Origin: Eubacteriaceae bacterium
GTDB taxonomy: Bacteria; Bacillota; Clostridia; Peptostreptococcales; Anaerovoracaceae
DNA: 64,000 bases
Assembly (NCBI GenBank): GCA_902362805.1
Contig: CABIXY010000003.1
Coordinates: 672,619 to 736,618 of the forward strand
Direction: 5' to 3'
Both the position numbers and the translations under genes were made by a program. Shown here in pieces: positions 62,468 through 64,000 of the stretch (the stretch's first letter is position 1; each line of letters starts with the position of its first letter). The notes under the pieces were generated by a model. The model was not told the DNA's origin, made no database searches, and saw only the letters and a program-made list of their open reading frames with translations.

Positions 62468-64000
62468 CCGGACAACAGTTGAAAAACTCGATATTACAGA
62501 TGGCCGTTCAAGGTAAACTTGTTCCGCAAGACCCAAACGATGAACCGGCTTCTGTATTGCTTGAAAGAATAAGAAAAGAAAAAGAAAAGCTCATTAAAGA
62601 GGGCAAAATCAAAAAAGAGAAAAATCCTTCTTACATTTTTCGTGGTGCTGATAACTTGCCTTATGAGAAAGTGGGGAAGAATGAGCCGGTTTGTATTGCA
62701 GATGAGGTGCCATTCCAGATACCGGAGAGTTGGGAGTGGGTACGGCTGATTGAAGTCTGCGAGTATATCCAGCGAGGCAAGTCACCGAAGTATTCAACCA
62801 TTGAGAAATATCCGGTAATAGCCCAAAAATGTAATCAGTGGAATGGCTTTTCCATTAATAAAGCAAAATTTATAGAACCTGACTCTTTACAGTCATACGG
62901 CAAAGAGCGTTTGCTACAGGACTATGATCTAATGTGGAATTCTACAGGTCTTGGAACGCTTGGAAGAATTGCTATTTACAAAGCTACTTTGAACCCCTAT
63001 GAGTTAGCGGTTGCAGATAGCCATGTTACCGTTATCCGCCCACTAAAGACGTTTGTACTTTCAGAATACTTATACTACTATTTTGCTAATCCGTCTGTGC
63101 AGAGTATGATTGAAGACAAGGCAGATGGAACCACAAAACAAAAGGAACTTGCTACTACAACTGTAAAAGCATATTTGGTTCCTATTCCACCTTTAAACGA
63201 ACAAAAGCGAATTCTTTACAAATTAGCTAAAGTTCTGCCTGTTGTGGGAAATTACGGGGCAGTATATGATACAACTCAATCTATGCAGGATGACTTCCCA
63301 GACAGGTTGAAGAAATCTATTCTGCAATGGGCGGTACAGGGTAAACTGGTTCCGCAAGTTCCTTCTGATGAGCCTGCAGAGGCTCTGCTGGAGCGTATCC
63401 GGGCGGAAAAGCAGCGACTCATCAAAGATGAAAAAATCAAAAAAGACAAGCACAAATCCATCATTTTTAGACGGGATAATTCTCATTATGAGAAGTTAGA
63501 TGGAATTGAGCGTTGTATCGACGATGAGATACCGTTTGAAATACCGGAAAACTGGTGTTGGATTCGTTTTTCAGAAATCGTTTTATTTGAAAACGGAGAC
63601 AGAAGCTCAAAATATCCCGTGGAAACAGATTATGTGTTGGATGGTGTACCGTTTTTTGGAGCAAAAGACATGGATGAAAAATATATGTCTTTTGATAATG
63701 TTAGATTTATCAGTAAAGATAAATTTGCTCAACTTGGAAATGGAAAATTACAAAATGGCGACTTGATTTGTTTGCTCAGAGGGAATGTTGGAAAGACACG
63801 AATTTTCAACGCTAACAAAAAATATTCTACCGGTTTTATTTGTGCCCAAATGCTAATTATTCGTTGCTTAGATATGAATATCTTAGACTATGTTTATTTA
63901 GCTACTTCTTCTCCGTATTACAGGAAAATTTTAGAAACAAAAATCACAGGCACAGCAGTACGTCAGCTTCCTGCAAAGGAAGTGACACGAATGTTGATAC
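62464..64000 (+). CDS. hsdS: Type I specificity subunit HsdS (runs off the window)
   Basis: 512 codons are visible with no stop; the gene continues beyond the window. It has two target-recognition domains, each preceded by a similar conserved stretch (LKNSILQMAVQGKLVPQ from about residue 6; LKKSILQWAVQGKLVPQ from about residue 285). Each TRD begins with a short IPESWEWVRL or IPENWCWIRF motif. The repeat is at protein level, while the DNA of the two copies differs. It decides the recognition sequence of the R-M complex, which cannot be predicted here. Confidence 0.9.
   Translation, partial: MTGQQLKNSILQMAVQGKLVPQDPNDEPASVLLERIRKEKEKLIKEGKIKKEKNPSYIFRGADNLPYEKVGKNEPVCIADEVPFQIPESWEWVRLIEVCEYIQRGKSPKYSTIEKYPVIAQKCNQWNGFSINKAKFIEPDSLQSYGKERLLQDYDLMWNSTGLGTLGRIAIYKATLNPYELAVADSHVTVIRPLKTFVLSEYLYYYFANPSVQSMIEDKADGTTKQKELATTTVKAYLVPIPPLNEQKRILYKLAKVLPVVGNYGAVYDTTQSMQDDFPDRLKKSILQWAVQGKLVPQVPSDEPAEALLERIRAEKQRLIKDEKIKKDKHKSIIFRRDNSHYEKLDGIERCIDDEIPFEIPENWCWIRFSEIVLFENGDRSSKYPVETDYVLDGVPFFGAKDMDEKYMSFDNVRFISKDKFAQLGNGKLQNGDLICLLRGNVGKTRIFNANKKYSTGFICAQMLIIRCLDMNILDYVYLATSSPYYRKILETKITGTAVRQLPAKEVTRMLI

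Overview
The window is a stretch of Clostridia (Firmicutes) chromosome interrupted by a large GC-rich integrative conjugative element (ICE). Host-type features are a SCIFF peptide with its radical-SAM maturase (a Clostridia hallmark), PduO-type cobalamin adenosyltransferase, glycerol dehydrogenase, bactofilins and consensus sigma-A promoters. The exact genus cannot be fixed from sequence alone.

Region 1 (1-14.9 kb, chromosome, mostly minus strand): cobalamin adenosyltransferase, glycerol dehydrogenase, SCIFF peptide and maturase, a two-bactofilin plus polysaccharide-deacetylase operon, a two-component system whose histidine kinase carries an exported RsiV-like C-terminal domain, a Cys-rich PyrK-like flavoprotein, a D,D-carboxypeptidase, a low-molecular-weight protein tyrosine phosphatase, an HTH-Fic protein, a membrane-anchored XRE regulator and an AraC regulator.

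Region 2 (14.9-16.4 kb): an XRE regulator and a Shedu-type (DUF4263) nuclease, a probable phage-defence operon.

Region 3 (about 16.7-54.5 kb): the ICE, bounded by paired GGGCACCA arm-type repeats. It has a tyrosine integrase and excisionase, relaxase and MobC, VirD4, VirB6, VirB4, an NlpC/P60 hydrolase, topoisomerase III, the anti-restriction protein ArdA and accessory genes. An 11.5-kb integrative mobilizable element (IME) sits inside the ICE and splits its Maff2 gene exactly: joining the two halves at an AA dinucleotide restores the reading frame. The IME carries tet(W) with its attenuation leader, a methyltransferase, its own MobC and relaxase, replication genes and a large serine recombinase. 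The ICE also carries a low-GC PadR regulator plus 14-TM efflux pump cargo. Two ICE genes look broken: prgI has a one-base frameshift in a T run, and a second ardA-like gene has an internal deletion and frameshift.

Region 4 (54.8-64 kb): a second defence block, with an AAA+ ATPase and subtilisin-like protease pair of IetAS type diverging from a small XRE regulator and a type I restriction-modification operon (hsdR, hsdM and the start of hsdS). The ICE, armed with ArdA, therefore lies between Shedu on one side and IetAS plus type I R-M on the other.
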